From: JAJRXR01 sp041402005
GTDB lineage: Bacteria; Planctomycetota; Phycisphaerae; Phycisphaerales; UBA1924
DNA: 64,000 nt
Reading direction: 5' to 3'
Assembly (NCBI GenBank): GCA_041402005.1
Contig: JAWKTB010000001.1
Coordinates: 496,001 to 560,000 of the forward strand
In this document: piece by piece, positions 51,442-59,758 of the stretch
Position numbering within the stretch: position 1 is the stretch's first letter
Layout: every line of letters starts with the position of its first letter
Translations under genes and position numbers: made by a program
Notes under the pieces: model-generated
What the model was told of the DNA's origin: nothing
Seen by the model: only the letters and a program-made list of their open reading frames with translations
Databases searched by the model: none

Positions 51442-52093
51442 TCAGGCGCCGCGCCCCAGCCCGGGCGCCGAGTCCCCGAAGTCCTCGACGATCTGGCGTT
51501 CGACGGCCTCGACGATCCCCTCGCGCCGGTCCTCGGGGACGAGCATCAGGGCCGCGACCCACCGCCTCGCCAGCTCAGGGCTCCCCGGGCGCATCAGCTC
51601 CACCAGCATCCTCACGTGCTCGTTTGGCGACAGCGGATCGGACCCGGCTGGCCGCCTCGTCGGCGTGTGGATCGACGGCTTTGGCTTCGACATCGCCTGG
51701 CGGCTCCCCCAACTCATCCCCGCCCGCGATCCTACCAGACGATCCCCGAATCCGAGTCTCCAACCCCTGTACGAACCGCTCCAGGCGGTCCACACGATCG
51801 CCGAAGGCCTCCAGGGACTCGGCGATCGCCGCCAACAGCTCCGAGGGGTCCGCCGCCCGCAGCGCCTCCCGACGCACCTCATCCGTGCGCATGGGCCCGC
51901 GCCCGGTCAGCACCCAGTCGCCATTGAGCTTGAGCGAGGCGCAGATCGCCGACACGAACTCGATGCTGGGCGCCTGGCCCTGCATGTAGCGCCGTACCGT
52001 CTCCGGGTGGACCCCGGTCAGGTCCGACAGCGAGCGGTATGTCCGCTTGCCCACGGCGGCGCTCAGCCGATCGTGCAGGCTTCCCCCTTCCAT
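51442..52093 (-). CDS. XRE-type helix-turn-helix regulator, one frameshift
   Basis: About 217 residues after joining two frames between roughly 51600 and 51720. The N-terminal HTH (about 10-62) is clear: LSDLTGVHPETVRRYMQGQA, then IEFVSAICASLKLNGDWVL, a lambda-repressor-like fold with the phage-regulator ending WVLTGRGPM. A coiled linker follows (DRVDRLERFVQGLETRI). The C-terminal block, in the other frame, reads NEHVRMLVELMRPGSPELAR and RRWVAALMLVPEDRREGIVE, a helical domain seen with such HTH proteins in planctomycetes. A single indel would restore the whole. TAGTCT lies six bases before the ATG. Confidence 0.7.
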
Positions 52094-52099
52094 GCCGGA

Positions 52100-52105
52100 A
52101 GACTA
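52100..52105 (-). promoter_or_regulatory. -10 element TAGTCT for HTH gene, leaderless candidate
   Basis: On the minus strand TAGTCT ends six bases before the ATG at 52093; there is no Shine-Dalgarno sequence. Confidence 0.45.
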
Positions 52106-52268
52106 CCAGCCTGTTCGGCCAACGCGATCCGATCAAACGCCCGCGCCAGATTTGTTTGTATTGTGTTTAGTATGGCCACACAATATTGTGGATCACGCTT
52201 CGGGGCAGGGGTGGGGGGTGGGCCTCAAAGTTGTGCGGGCTTGGAGCCTCGAAGTCACAAAGAAATTC

Positions 52269-54416
52269 TCACCCGACGTCGCCCAGACCGAGCGCCTCGC
52301 CGTGGGAGTGGAGAAGTCGACGCCGAATGAGGGCCTCGCCCTCGCGCTCGAGACCGGGTGAGGCCTCGATCCACGCCCGGGCGTCCCGGCGCGCCTGCTC
52401 GAGCAGCTCCCGGTCACGTCTCGGGTCGGCGATCTTGAACGGGGCGACGCCCGACTGGCGGGCGCCGAACATCTCGCCCGGGCCCCGGATCTCCAGGTCG
52501 CGCTCCGCCAGCTCGAACCCGCTCGATGTGTGCGCCATGACCTCGAGGCGGCGCTGCGCCTCGGGCGTCGTCGTCTCGCCGATCAGCACGCACAGCGACG
52601 CGGTCTTCCCGCGACCCACGCGACCCCGGAGCTGATGGAGCTGCGCGAGCCCGAACCGCTCGGCGTGCTCGACCACCATCACGCTCGCGTTGGCGACGTC
52701 CACGCCGACCTCGATCACCGTCGTCGCGACCAGCGCATCGATCAGCCCCTCGCGGAAACGTCCCATGATCCGCTCGCGGGTCTCGCGCTTCAGGCGCCCG
52801 TGCAGGGCGGCGACCCGGAGGCCCTGCAATGGCCCCTCCTCCAGCTCCTTCGTCAGCGCGCGCACGTCGCGCACCACGCCCCCGACGGTCTCGCCGGCGT
52901 CGATCGCGGGCGCGACCACGTACGCCTGCTCGCCGCGCTCCAGGCGCGTGCGCACGTACTCGTACACCTTCGCGCGGTCCTCGCCCGTGACGACCCGCGT
53001 CTCGATCGGCGAGCGCCCGGGAGGCAGGTCGGGGATCGTCGACACGTCGAGGTCGCCGAACTCCGTGATCGCGAGCGTCCGGGGGATCGGCGTCGCGGTC
53101 ATGACGAGCACGTGGGGCGTGACGGCCTCGCCCGCCTCGCCCACCGTCGCCTTGGCCCGCAGGCTCGCCCGCTGATGGACGCCGAAGCGGTGCTGCTCGT
53201 CGATGATCGCGACGGCGAGGTCGTTGAACCGGACGCGCTCGGTGAGCAGCGCGTGCGTGCCGACGAGGATGTCGATCTCGCCCGAGGCGAGGCGCTCGTG
53301 GATCGAGGCCCGGTCTCGCTCGGGCAGGGCGCCGGTGAGCATGGCGACGCGGACCTCCGAGCCTCGGAGCAGCTCGCGGATCGACTCGGCGTGCTGCTCG
53401 GCGAGGATCTCCGTCGGCGCCATCAACGCCGCCTGCTTCCCGCTCGCCACCGCCATCAGCATCGCGTACAGCGCCACGAGCGTCTTGCCCGAGCCGACGT
53501 CGCCCTGGATCAGGCGGTTCGTCGGCGTGTCGGATGACAAGTCCTTCGCGATCTCGCCGACGACTTTCTCCTGCCCGGGCGTCAGCGTGAAGGGGAAGCG
53601 GGCCCGGATCCTGGCGTCCACCTCCGCGTCCGCCCGCAGCGCCGGCGCCCGGAGCGTCTGGCGGAGCTGCGCCCGCTTCATCGCGACGCCCAACTGCAAG
53701 AGCAGCAGCTCGTCATAAATGAGCCGCCGACGCGCCTCCTCGACCTCCGACTCGTCCTCGGGCGCGTGCAGCATCCGGTACGCGGCCCGCAGCTCGGGCA
53801 GCTCGCGCGCCCTTCGATACTCGCCGTCCAGATGGTCCTCGATCAACTCCAATGCCCGAGGCAGTACACGCTGGATCAACGCCTCGATCTGGCGTGAGTT
53901 CACCCGCTCACTCGCCGGGTAGACGGGGCGGAGGCGCGACTCCCGCGCCCCCGGCTCGGGCTTCTCGTCGTCGAGCAGTTCCCACTTCGGGTTGGCGAGC
54001 TGTAGCCCGCCCCGCAGCGCCCGCGCCTTGCCCTGCACCCACACCCGGTCGCCAGGTCTGAGCTTGTCCTGCATGTACGGGGCGTTGAACCAGATCAGCT
54101 CGAGACGCTCGACCCCGTCGTGCAGCACCGCTTCGAAGCGCCGCTTGCGTCCGTACCCGGCGACCCTCGTCGCCGTGATCTCCCCACGCGTCGAGACGAC
54201 CGCCCCCGCGGCAAGCTCGGCGATCGGCGCCTCGGCCTCCTCCCGCTCGTGACGCATCGGGAGGTGCGCGATCAGGCGCCCGACGTTGGTCAGCCCCAGC
54301 GCCCGCAGGTCCGCCGCCAGCACGCTCGCGACGCCCTCGACCCGCGCCAGGGGCGTGGTCAGCTCGACGGCGCCAGCCGGCACGCGCGTCTCGACACCCT
54401 CGGGCGCGCCCGACAC
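52269..54416 (-). CDS. recG: ATP-dependent DNA helicase RecG
   Basis: 715 residues. RecG remodels stalled replication forks and Holliday junctions. The N-terminal wedge (OB) domain (about 60-180) includes STRGEITATRVAGYGRKRRF and GDRVWVQGKARA. The helicase motor has QGDVGSGKTLVALYAML (motif I, about residue 310), APTEILAEQH (Ia), IDEQHRFGVHQR (DEQH, motif II), MTATPIPRTLAIT (III), then ALHGRLKRETRERIMGRFREG (IV) and QLRGRVGRG (VI). The GTG at 54416 starts one base after the DUF971 stop, so the two genes are coupled. Confidence 0.95.
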   Translation of the reverse strand: MSGAPEGVETRVPAGAVELTTPLARVEGVASVLAADLRALGLTNVGRLIAHLPMRHEREEAEAPIAELAAGAVVSTRGEITATRVAGYGRKRRFEAVLHDGVERLELIWFNAPYMQDKLRPGDRVWVQGKARALRGGLQLANPKWELLDDEKPEPGARESRLRPVYPASERVNSRQIEALIQRVLPRALELIEDHLDGEYRRARELPELRAAYRMLHAPEDESEVEEARRRLIYDELLLLQLGVAMKRAQLRQTLRAPALRADAEVDARIRARFPFTLTPGQEKVVGEIAKDLSSDTPTNRLIQGDVGSGKTLVALYAMLMAVASGKQAALMAPTEILAEQHAESIRELLRGSEVRVAMLTGALPERDRASIHERLASGEIDILVGTHALLTERVRFNDLAVAIIDEQHRFGVHQRASLRAKATVGEAGEAVTPHVLVMTATPIPRTLAITEFGDLDVSTIPDLPPGRSPIETRVVTGEDRAKVYEYVRTRLERGEQAYVVAPAIDAGETVGGVVRDVRALTKELEEGPLQGLRVAALHGRLKRETRERIMGRFREGLIDALVATTVIEVGVDVANASVMVVEHAERFGLAQLHQLRGRVGRGKTASLCVLIGETTTPEAQRRLEVMAHTSSGFELAERDLEIRGPGEMFGARQSGVAPFKIADPRRDRELLEQARRDARAWIEASPGLEREGEALIRRRLLHSHGEALGLGDVG

Positions 54417-54417
54417 G

Positions 54418-54813
54418 TCAGGCGCCTCCCAGGGCGAGGGGGTCGTCGTGCCCGGGCCCCTCGTCCCCCGGCGCCCGCTCCAGCTCGCCGTTGGCCGGGT
54501 CGATCTTGCGCAGGTACTCCCAGGTGTACAGCCCCGTCGAGTGCCCATCTGAGAACGAGATCCGGATGGCGTAGTTGCCGACCAGTTCGGCGCCCGTCGC
54601 GCTCAGGGGCCCGCCCGCCCCGCCTCCCGAAGGCAGGACCGTCAGCGGGTTCGTCTCCATGTGCCTCCGCAGCTCGCGCATGTCCGCCGAGGGGGACATG
54701 CGGCGGAGGTACTCGATCGTGTAGTAGGATCCCGAGCCGTCCGACCACTGGACGGTCAGTCCGCGGTCCTTCTTGAGGTCGATGTGCGCCGGCGTGTCGG
54801 GCGTGCTGGCCAC
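54418..54813 (-). CDS. DUF971 family protein
   Basis: 131 residues. The domain, also found at the N-terminus of gamma-butyrobetaine hydroxylase, shows LTVQWSDGSGSYYTIEYLRR, RRHMETNPLT, NYAIRISFSDGHSTGLYTWE and YLRKIDP. The usual Cys pair (CPCA) is replaced by SPSA, so a metal-binding role is doubtful. Start GTG at 54813, with TAGAGT five bases upstream. It is followed by recG and divergent from pyrF with almost no gap. Confidence 0.88.
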   Translation of the reverse strand: MASTPDTPAHIDLKKDRGLTVQWSDGSGSYYTIEYLRRMSPSADMRELRRHMETNPLTVLPSGGGAGGPLSATGAELVGNYAIRISFSDGHSTGLYTWEYLRKIDPANGELERAPGDEGPGHDDPLALGGA

Positions 54814-54815
54814 GA

Positions 54816-55730
54816 GTGACTCTAGGAGTTCACGCCCTGCCCGAGCCCACGCGTGAGTCTGGCCCCGCCGCCGCCGCCGACCGCCTCGCGGGGGCGATCG
54901 AGCGTGCCGACACCCCCGCGTGCGTCGGGCTCGATCCGGTGCACGAGAAGCTGCCCGAGGCGATGCGCTCGATGCGCATGGCGCCCGCCTCCGCGATCCT
55001 CGCCTTCTGCCTCGACGTGATCGAGTCGGTCGCCGGTGTGGTGGGGGTGGTCAAGCCCCAGGCGGCCTGCTTCGAGCGCTACGGCGCCGAGGGCGCGAGC
55101 GTGCTCGGAGAGGTCATCGCCAGGGCGAAGCAGCGCCGCCTGTTCGTCATCCTCGACGCCAAGCGATCCGACATCGCCAGCAGCGCCGAGCACTACGCCG
55201 CCGGCGCCCTCGCCCTTGGCGCCGACGCGATCACGCTCAGCCCCTACATGGGCCGATCCGCGATCACGCCCTTCCTCGACGCGGGGCTCGGCGTGTTCGT
55301 GCTGGCGCGCACGAGCAACCCGGACTCGGACGAGGTGCAGGCGGCGCGCCTCGAGGGCGGCGCCAGCGTCGCCGAGCATGTCGCCTCGATGATTGCCGAC
55401 CTCGGGCGCGCGCACGTCGGCGCGCGGGGCCTGAGTGGCGTCGGCGCCGTCGTGGGGGCGACCAAGGCGAGCTCCGATGGCGCCCGCATGCGCGCGCTCA
55501 TGCCCGACCAGGTCTTGCTCGTCCCGGGCGTCGGCGCCCAGGGTGGCTCGGTCGAGGACGTACGACCGATGGCACGCCCCGAGGCGTCGTCGCCCGCCGA
55601 GCTTGGGCTCGTTGTCAACGCGAGCCGCAGCGTGCTCTACGCGACGCCCGAAGGGCGTGAGACGTGGCAGGAGGCGGTCTCGCGTGCCGCAACGGGTCTC
55701 GTCGACGACCTCCGTGCGCTGGCGCCCTGA
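54816..55730 (+). CDS. pyrF: Orotidine 5'-phosphate decarboxylase, type 2
   Basis: 304 residues. It makes UMP from OMP in pyrimidine synthesis. The longer type 2 family is recognised by ACVGLDPVHEKLP at about residue 35, VVKPQAACFERYGAEG, the catalytic ILDAKRSDIASSAEHYA (Lys and Asp), LSPYMGRSAITPFLD and VVNASRSVLYA near the C-terminus. The only start codon in range is a GTG at 54816, two bases from the divergent DUF971 start. No ribosome site or -10 element is visible there, so the true start is uncertain. Confidence 0.92.
   Translation: MTLGVHALPEPTRESGPAAAADRLAGAIERADTPACVGLDPVHEKLPEAMRSMRMAPASAILAFCLDVIESVAGVVGVVKPQAACFERYGAEGASVLGEVIARAKQRRLFVILDAKRSDIASSAEHYAAGALALGADAITLSPYMGRSAITPFLDAGLGVFVLARTSNPDSDEVQAARLEGGASVAEHVASMIADLGRAHVGARGLSGVGAVVGATKASSDGARMRALMPDQVLLVPGVGAQGGSVEDVRPMARPEASSPAELGLVVNASRSVLYATPEGRETWQEAVSRAATGLVDDLRALAP
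54819..54824 (-). promoter_or_regulatory. -10 element TAGAGT for DUF971, leaderless candidate
   Basis: On the minus strand TAGAGT ends five bases before the GTG at 54813. It lies within the first codons of pyrF. Confidence 0.35.
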
Positions 55731-55752
55731 CCGATCCAGGCAAAAAAGAGAA

Positions 55753-55781
55753 GCGCCCGTCGGCTCGCGGCCGACGGGCGC
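55753..55781 (-). terminator. Rho-independent terminator after PEP-CTERM-like gene
   Basis: GCGCCCGTCGGC and its complement form a 12-bp stem around a 5-base loop. On the minus strand it is followed by TTCTCTTTTTT, a textbook T tract, 37 bases after the stop at 55819. Confidence 0.85.
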
Positions 55782-55818
55782 ACATGGTGGGGTCAGAACA
55801 CGAGCGGGGAAACGAGAT

Positions 55819-56514
55819 TCAGCGCCGGCGACGCCTGACGCCGAGGATGCCAAGGCCGAGCCCGGACAGCGCCATCGTGCCGGGGGCGGGGAGGATCATG
55901 ACGCCGTCCGCCTGAGCGGAGACGCGGGCGAACGAGCTGGTGAAGAAGCCCATGTTGGGCTGCTGGAAGAGGAGGGAGACGGCTCCGATGAGGTTCTCGA
56001 CGCCGAAGTCGGTGGAGAAGCTCCCGCCGGAGGGCCCGTCGAACGTGCCGTTGCCATTCGAGGAGTCGAAGGAGTAATCCACACCGGTGCCGGCGTAGAA
56101 GGTGAATCCGAAGCCGGCGCCGCTCCAGGAGCCCGAGAACGAGCCCAGGAGGACGTCGCCGTCGGCGTCGACGATCGAGAAGGAGCCGAGGCCGTCGGCG
56201 GTCTTCGCGACGGAGTTGATGTTGAAGACGGAGATCTGGAAGTGAACCGCGGCGGGGCTGTTGTCGATCGTGCCCGGGTTGTAGAGCGCGGTGTTCCCGA
56301 CGGGCAGCAGTCTCGTGACGTCGCCCGTGGTGTCGAGGTTTCCGTCGGCGATGAAGAGGCCGTCGCCGGCGCCCTCGTCGAACGTGAAGCTCGATGTCAG
56401 TTCCGTGAATCCGAACGAGGCGACGATGTCCGCCGGGGCCATCGATGTGCTCACTCCAAGCGCACCGATCGCGGCCGCGCCAGCGACGCGGGCAATCTCT
56501 CTCTGTCGAAGCAT
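55819..56514 (-). CDS. Secreted protein with PEP-CTERM-like sorting tail
   Basis: 231 residues from the ATG at 56514. A signal peptide occupies about 1-28 (VAGAAAIGALGVSTSMAPA). The mature part is rich in Gly, Ser, Asp and Phe and of beta character (SSFTFDEGAGDGLFIADGNL, GSFSGSWSGAGFGFTFYAG). It ends with a PAPG variant of the PEP motif, a hydrophobic helix and RRRRR (ILPAPGTMALSGLGLGILG). This is a sorting signal expected to be processed by an exosortase, so the protein is likely surface-displayed or matrix-bound. No exosortase gene is in the window. Confidence 0.85.
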   Translation of the reverse strand: MLRQREIARVAGAAAIGALGVSTSMAPADIVASFGFTELTSSFTFDEGAGDGLFIADGNLDTTGDVTRLLPVGNTALYNPGTIDNSPAAVHFQISVFNINSVAKTADGLGSFSIVDADGDVLLGSFSGSWSGAGFGFTFYAGTGVDYSFDSSNGNGTFDGPSGGSFSTDFGVENLIGAVSLLFQQPNMGFFTSSFARVSAQADGVMILPAPGTMALSGLGLGILGVRRRRR

Positions 56515-56787
56515 GGGGGTAACGCTCCTGTCTACGACACTCCTCAGATCCCGGTCCCGGCAGCCCGGGCCCGAAACGTCTGCACACACACCCAGAAGGT
56601 GCCCCCAATCCGCGCGAATGCCACCCGTCCGCGCCCTTTTCCTCCTATCTGACCCAGAATGAAACCGTCCTCATCCGGGGATTTGCGGATTCGCTGGACG
56701 CGTGAACGCCACCCGAACGCGATCGACGCGATCAGGGCCCGAAAGAGGCGCAAATATGTGGGTGGAAGGGCGGGCTCGGGCCGAGCG
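56515..56787. other. Intergenic region upstream of PEP-CTERM-like gene
   Basis: 273 bases between the end of the nuoI-like gene and the start of the PEP-CTERM-like gene, both on the minus strand. A possible AGGAG lies ten bases before the latter's ATG. A 69-codon open frame here has neither ribosome site nor family resemblance. No clear hairpin terminator for the nuoI-like gene is seen. Confidence 0.5.
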
Positions 56788-57331
56788 TCACATCGGCTTC
56801 TTGGCGATCGTCACGTCGTAGACCTCGAGCAGCTTCTGCTTGTCGAAGACCATTTCCTGGCGGCTCAGGCCCACGACGTCGTACTCGGTGGTCAGCTCGA
56901 TCGCGTCCACCGGGCACGCCTCCTCGCACATCCCGCAGAAGATGCACCGCAGCTCGTCGATCTCGAACTTGGCGGGGTATTTCTCCCGGTCGTCCCAGGG
57001 GCTCTCGGCCGCTGTGATGTGGATGCAGTTGGCCGGGCAGATCGTCGGGCACATCATGCACGCGACGCACTTGACCCTGCCGTCCTCGTCCTTGTTCAGG
57101 CGGTGGACTCCCGGAAGTTGAGGGCTCCTGCCCGCCCTCCTCCGGCTTGAACTGCTCGCGCCGCTCCTCGGGGTACTGGATCGTGCGGCTGGTCCGCCCC
57201 TGCCCGAACGACGTGACGAAGTGACGCATCGTCGTCCGGAAGCCCTTGAGGATCTCCGGCAGGTAGACCGCCTCGCTCCGGTTCAGGGGCGGGGCCTCGA
57301 GGCGGATGATCTCGTCCTCACGGATCGTCAT
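56788..57331 (-). CDS. nuoI: NuoI-like 2x[4Fe-4S] ferredoxin subunit, frameshifted
   Basis: About 180 residues after joining frames. The N-terminal part (YLPEILKGFRTTMRHFVTSF, then RTSRTIQYPEERREQFKPEE) and the cluster part (RVKCVACMMCPTICPANCIH and ELRCIFCGMCEEACPVDAIE) together match subunit I of NADH-quinone oxidoreductase, which carries clusters N6a and N6b. Two small indels near 57105 and 57130 are needed to pass through LNFR and HRLNKDEDG. The other nuo genes are not adjacent. On the minus strand TATACT ends eight bases before the ATG. Confidence 0.85.
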
Positions 57332-57339
57332 CGGGGGCG

Positions 57340-57345
57340 AGTATA
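57340..57345 (-). promoter_or_regulatory. -10 element TATACT for nuoI-like gene
   Basis: On the minus strand TATACT (five of six to consensus) ends eight bases before the ATG at 57331, with no Shine-Dalgarno sequence between. Confidence 0.5.
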
Positions 57346-57438
57346 GCGCCTGGCGCGGGCGACCCCGCCGCCGCGCGAAACCTTGAAAACAGGCCCGGAT
57401 CGCCCGCGTGTCGCCCCGCGTGCATCGCTGGAATCCGT

Positions 57439-57444
57439 TAGAAT
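57439..57444 (+). promoter_or_regulatory. -10 element TAGAAT, leaderless candidate
   Basis: TAGAAT ends seven bases before the ATG at 57452; no Shine-Dalgarno sequence. Confidence 0.5.
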
Positions 57445-57451
57445 CCCGGGC

Positions 57452-58267
57452 ATGGCCGGGCGGTCGAGCAAGCCGCTTTTTGAGCTGATGAGCGCTCGTC
57501 GCGCGTCGGCGGCCGCCTCGACGCGCGTGCCCCCAGCGCCCCGCGTCAAGGCGCCCCGGGCGCCTGCGCCCGAGCCGCCCCCGCCCAAGCCGGTCGCCGA
57601 GCCCGGCGCCCGTCCCAGCATCACCATCCCGACCACCACCCTCTATGTGGCGGTCGTCGTCGTGCTCGCCCTCTGCCTGCTCGCCTACGTCGTCGGGTAT
57701 TCCCTGGGCGAGCGGGCGGGCAAGCTCCGCCTGGTCCAGGCGGGTCTCGGCGCGGAGGCTCCCGCCGGTGAGCCGATCACCGACCCCGTCCTCGAAGGTC
57801 CAGGGGTAACCCCCACGCTGCAGCCGGGTTCCCGCCCCGCCGCTTCCCCGCCGAAGTCCACGAAACCGCCCGTCCAGGAGGGCGCCCCCACCCAGGTCGC
57901 GGGTGGATCCGGGCCGATCCTGACCCCAGAGGGGCGGGTCGCGGTCGACCCCCGGATCCCCGAGACCAACTACCTCCAGATGGGGGACCTGCCCGAGGCC
58001 CAGGCGGTCTCCGCGATCCGTTTCTTCGCCGCCAAGGGTGAGCGGGTGATCGGCATCCCCCTTGAAGACAAGGGCTCGGGGTCCAATGATCCGTGGTTCC
58101 GCCTCTTCTCGCTGGAAGCGCCGATCCCGTCGGGACGGTTCAGCGAGATGGGGCGGGAGCGGCGTGATCGCAAGCGGCGGGTCGCCGAGATCGGCGACCA
58201 GTGGCGGCGCGAGGAGCGGGGTGGCTCCGACTTCTCGAGCGCCTTCTACAGCCTGTACCGCCCCTGA
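57452..58267 (+). CDS. Single-span membrane protein with Pro-rich flanks
   Basis: 271 residues, unknown family. The N-terminal ~60 residues are basic and Pro/Ala-rich (PAPRVKAPRAPAPEPPPPKP). One membrane helix follows (TLYVAVVVVLALCLLAYVVG, about 66-88), then a second Pro-rich linker and a small C-terminal domain from about 165 (IPETNYLQMGDLPEAQAVSA, IRFFAAKGERVIGIP) with an Arg-rich end. The layout (basic cytoplasmic tail, helix, Pro-rich linker, terminal domain) recalls SPOR or TonB-like envelope proteins; the terminal domain could be SPOR-like, but that is only a guess. Confidence 0.65.
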   Translation: MAGRSSKPLFELMSARRASAAASTRVPPAPRVKAPRAPAPEPPPPKPVAEPGARPSITIPTTTLYVAVVVVLALCLLAYVVGYSLGERAGKLRLVQAGLGAEAPAGEPITDPVLEGPGVTPTLQPGSRPAASPPKSTKPPVQEGAPTQVAGGSGPILTPEGRVAVDPRIPETNYLQMGDLPEAQAVSAIRFFAAKGERVIGIPLEDKGSGSNDPWFRLFSLEAPIPSGRFSEMGRERRDRKRRVAEIGDQWRREERGGSDFSSAFYSLYRP

Positions 58268-58299
58268 ATCGGGGCGGGTAGACCAGACGGAGACGCGTG

Positions 58300-58461
58300 A
58301 TGAGCCTCGACCGTTCGCTCAAGACCAAGGGCGCCCTGGCGGGCAAGCGCTCCGTGATGACCCGGGCCGAGCGCATCGCCATCATGAAGGGCGAGAAGAA
58401 GATCGACACCCAGAAGGACTCGCCCCTGGGCCTTCCCAAGACGCGCGTCCGCGAGCGTTGA
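58300..58461 (+). CDS. PVC small basic protein (TIGR04137 type)
   Basis: 53 residues. The sequence starts MSLDRSLKTKGALAGKRSVM, continues TRAERIAIMKGEKKIDTQ and ends LGLPKTRVRER. It matches the small basic protein family of Planctomycetes, Verrucomicrobia and Chlamydiae, thought to be ribosome-associated; the MSL.xSL start, the RxERI block and the GLPK end are the hallmarks. GGAG lies about nine bases before the ATG. It follows the single-span membrane gene by 32 bases. Confidence 0.85.
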   Translation: MSLDRSLKTKGALAGKRSVMTRAERIAIMKGEKKIDTQKDSPLGLPKTRVRER

Positions 58462-58531
58462 TCCTCCCGCCTTTCTAACGCGTGAGGCCCTGGCGTCTCG
58501 CCCCCTTCAGCCCCGAGCCGCGCCCGTCCCG

Positions 58532-58537
58532 TATCCT
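58532..58537 (+). promoter_or_regulatory. -10 element TATCCT, leaderless candidate
   Basis: TATCCT ends six bases before the ATG at 58544; no Shine-Dalgarno sequence. Confidence 0.45.
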
Positions 58538-58543
58538 CGCGAC

Positions 58544-59743
58544 ATGGACATCGACCGTCTGATCTCGGATCGGGCCCGCGCGATCGATGCGTCGGGGATC
58601 CGCAAGATCTTCGACGCCGCCGGCCGCCTGAAGAACCCGATCAACCTCTCGATCGGGCAGCCGGACTTCCCGGTGCCCGAGCAGATCAAGGCGGGAGCGG
58701 TCCGCGCGATCGACGCGGACCGCAACGGGTACACGCCGACGCAGGGCGTGCCCGAGCTGCTCGAGCGGATCGCGGCCTGGCTCCGTGTTGATCTGGGGTG
58801 GGAGGTCGTGCCGGCAAGCGCCGGCACGCAGGGGGGCGCCTCGGCGCTGGTCACGACCGGCACCTCGGGCGCGCTCACGCTCGCCCTACTCGCCCTGCTC
58901 TCGCCGGGCGATGAGCTGGTGATCCCCGACCCCTACTTCGTCGCGTACCCGCACCTGGCGCGGATGTGCGCCGGGACGCCTGTCCTGTGCGACACCGCGC
59001 CGGACATGCGCATGACCGCTGCACGCGTCGAGCCCCTGCTGACCGATCGCACCAAGGCGGTCGTCCTGAACTCCCCCTCGAACCCGTGTGGCGTGGTCAG
59101 CACGAAGGACGAGTGCCGCGAGCTGCTCGAGCTGTGCCGCTCGCGGGGCGTCCTGCTGATCTCCGACGAGATCTACGACGAGTTCACGTACGAGGACGCG
59201 CAGACGGACCTGGCGATGGGCGACGCGACCCTGCGGCGCTGCCCCAGCCCGGCCCGCTTCGAGGGGGCGAGCGAGGACGTGCTCCTGATCCGGGGCTTCG
59301 GCAAGACCTACGGGTGCACCGGCTGGCGCCTCGGGTACGCCGCGGGGCCGGCTGCCCTGCTCGCGCAGATGGCGAAGATGCAGCAGTACACCTTCGTGTG
59401 CGCGCCGGCGCCCCTGCAGGTCGCGGTCGCCGAGTGCTTCGACGTGGACATGGGCGCCCATGTCCGCGAGTACCAGCGTCGGCGTGATCTCGTGATCGAG
59501 CGCCTCGCCGCCGTCAGCGACGTCCCGACGCCCGGGGGCGCCTTCTACGCGTTCCCCCGGATCCCTGAGCGTCTCGGGCTCACCGGCACGGAGTTCGTCG
59601 AGCGCTGCATGGCCCGCAACCTGCTCGTGATCCCGGGCGCTGTCTTCAGCGCCCGCGATGACCGCGTCCGCGTCAGCTACGCCACGGCCCTCGACAAGCT
59701 CGAGGCGGGCCTGGACATCCTCGTCGAGCTGATGACGGCGTGA
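58544..59743 (+). CDS. PLP-dependent aminotransferase, class I/II
   Basis: 399 residues, the usual length. Fold type I aminotransferase motifs: NLSIGQPDFPVPEQIKAGAV near residue 30, TPTQGVPELLERIAAWL, VLNSPSNPCGVVSTKDE (the Asn contacting PLP), SDEIYDEFTYED (the Asp to the pyridine nitrogen), then RGFGKTYGCTGWRLGYAAG with the Schiff-base Lys, and RVSYATALDKLEAGL with the carboxylate-binding Arg. It is in the aspartate/alanine/aromatic subgroup; the exact amino acid cannot be fixed by eye. A monocistronic gene. Confidence 0.92.
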   Translation: MDIDRLISDRARAIDASGIRKIFDAAGRLKNPINLSIGQPDFPVPEQIKAGAVRAIDADRNGYTPTQGVPELLERIAAWLRVDLGWEVVPASAGTQGGASALVTTGTSGALTLALLALLSPGDELVIPDPYFVAYPHLARMCAGTPVLCDTAPDMRMTAARVEPLLTDRTKAVVLNSPSNPCGVVSTKDECRELLELCRSRGVLLISDEIYDEFTYEDAQTDLAMGDATLRRCPSPARFEGASEDVLLIRGFGKTYGCTGWRLGYAAGPAALLAQMAKMQQYTFVCAPAPLQVAVAECFDVDMGAHVREYQRRRDLVIERLAAVSDVPTPGGAFYAFPRIPERLGLTGTEFVERCMARNLLVIPGAVFSARDDRVRVSYATALDKLEAGLDILVELMTA

Positions 59744-59758
59744 GGCGCCGCAAGGGCG

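Noticed and set aside
56544..56753. 69-codon minus-strand frame upstream of the PEP-CTERM-like gene
   Set aside because: No ribosome site, no start context and no recognisable motif; it probably overlaps the promoter region of the next gene.
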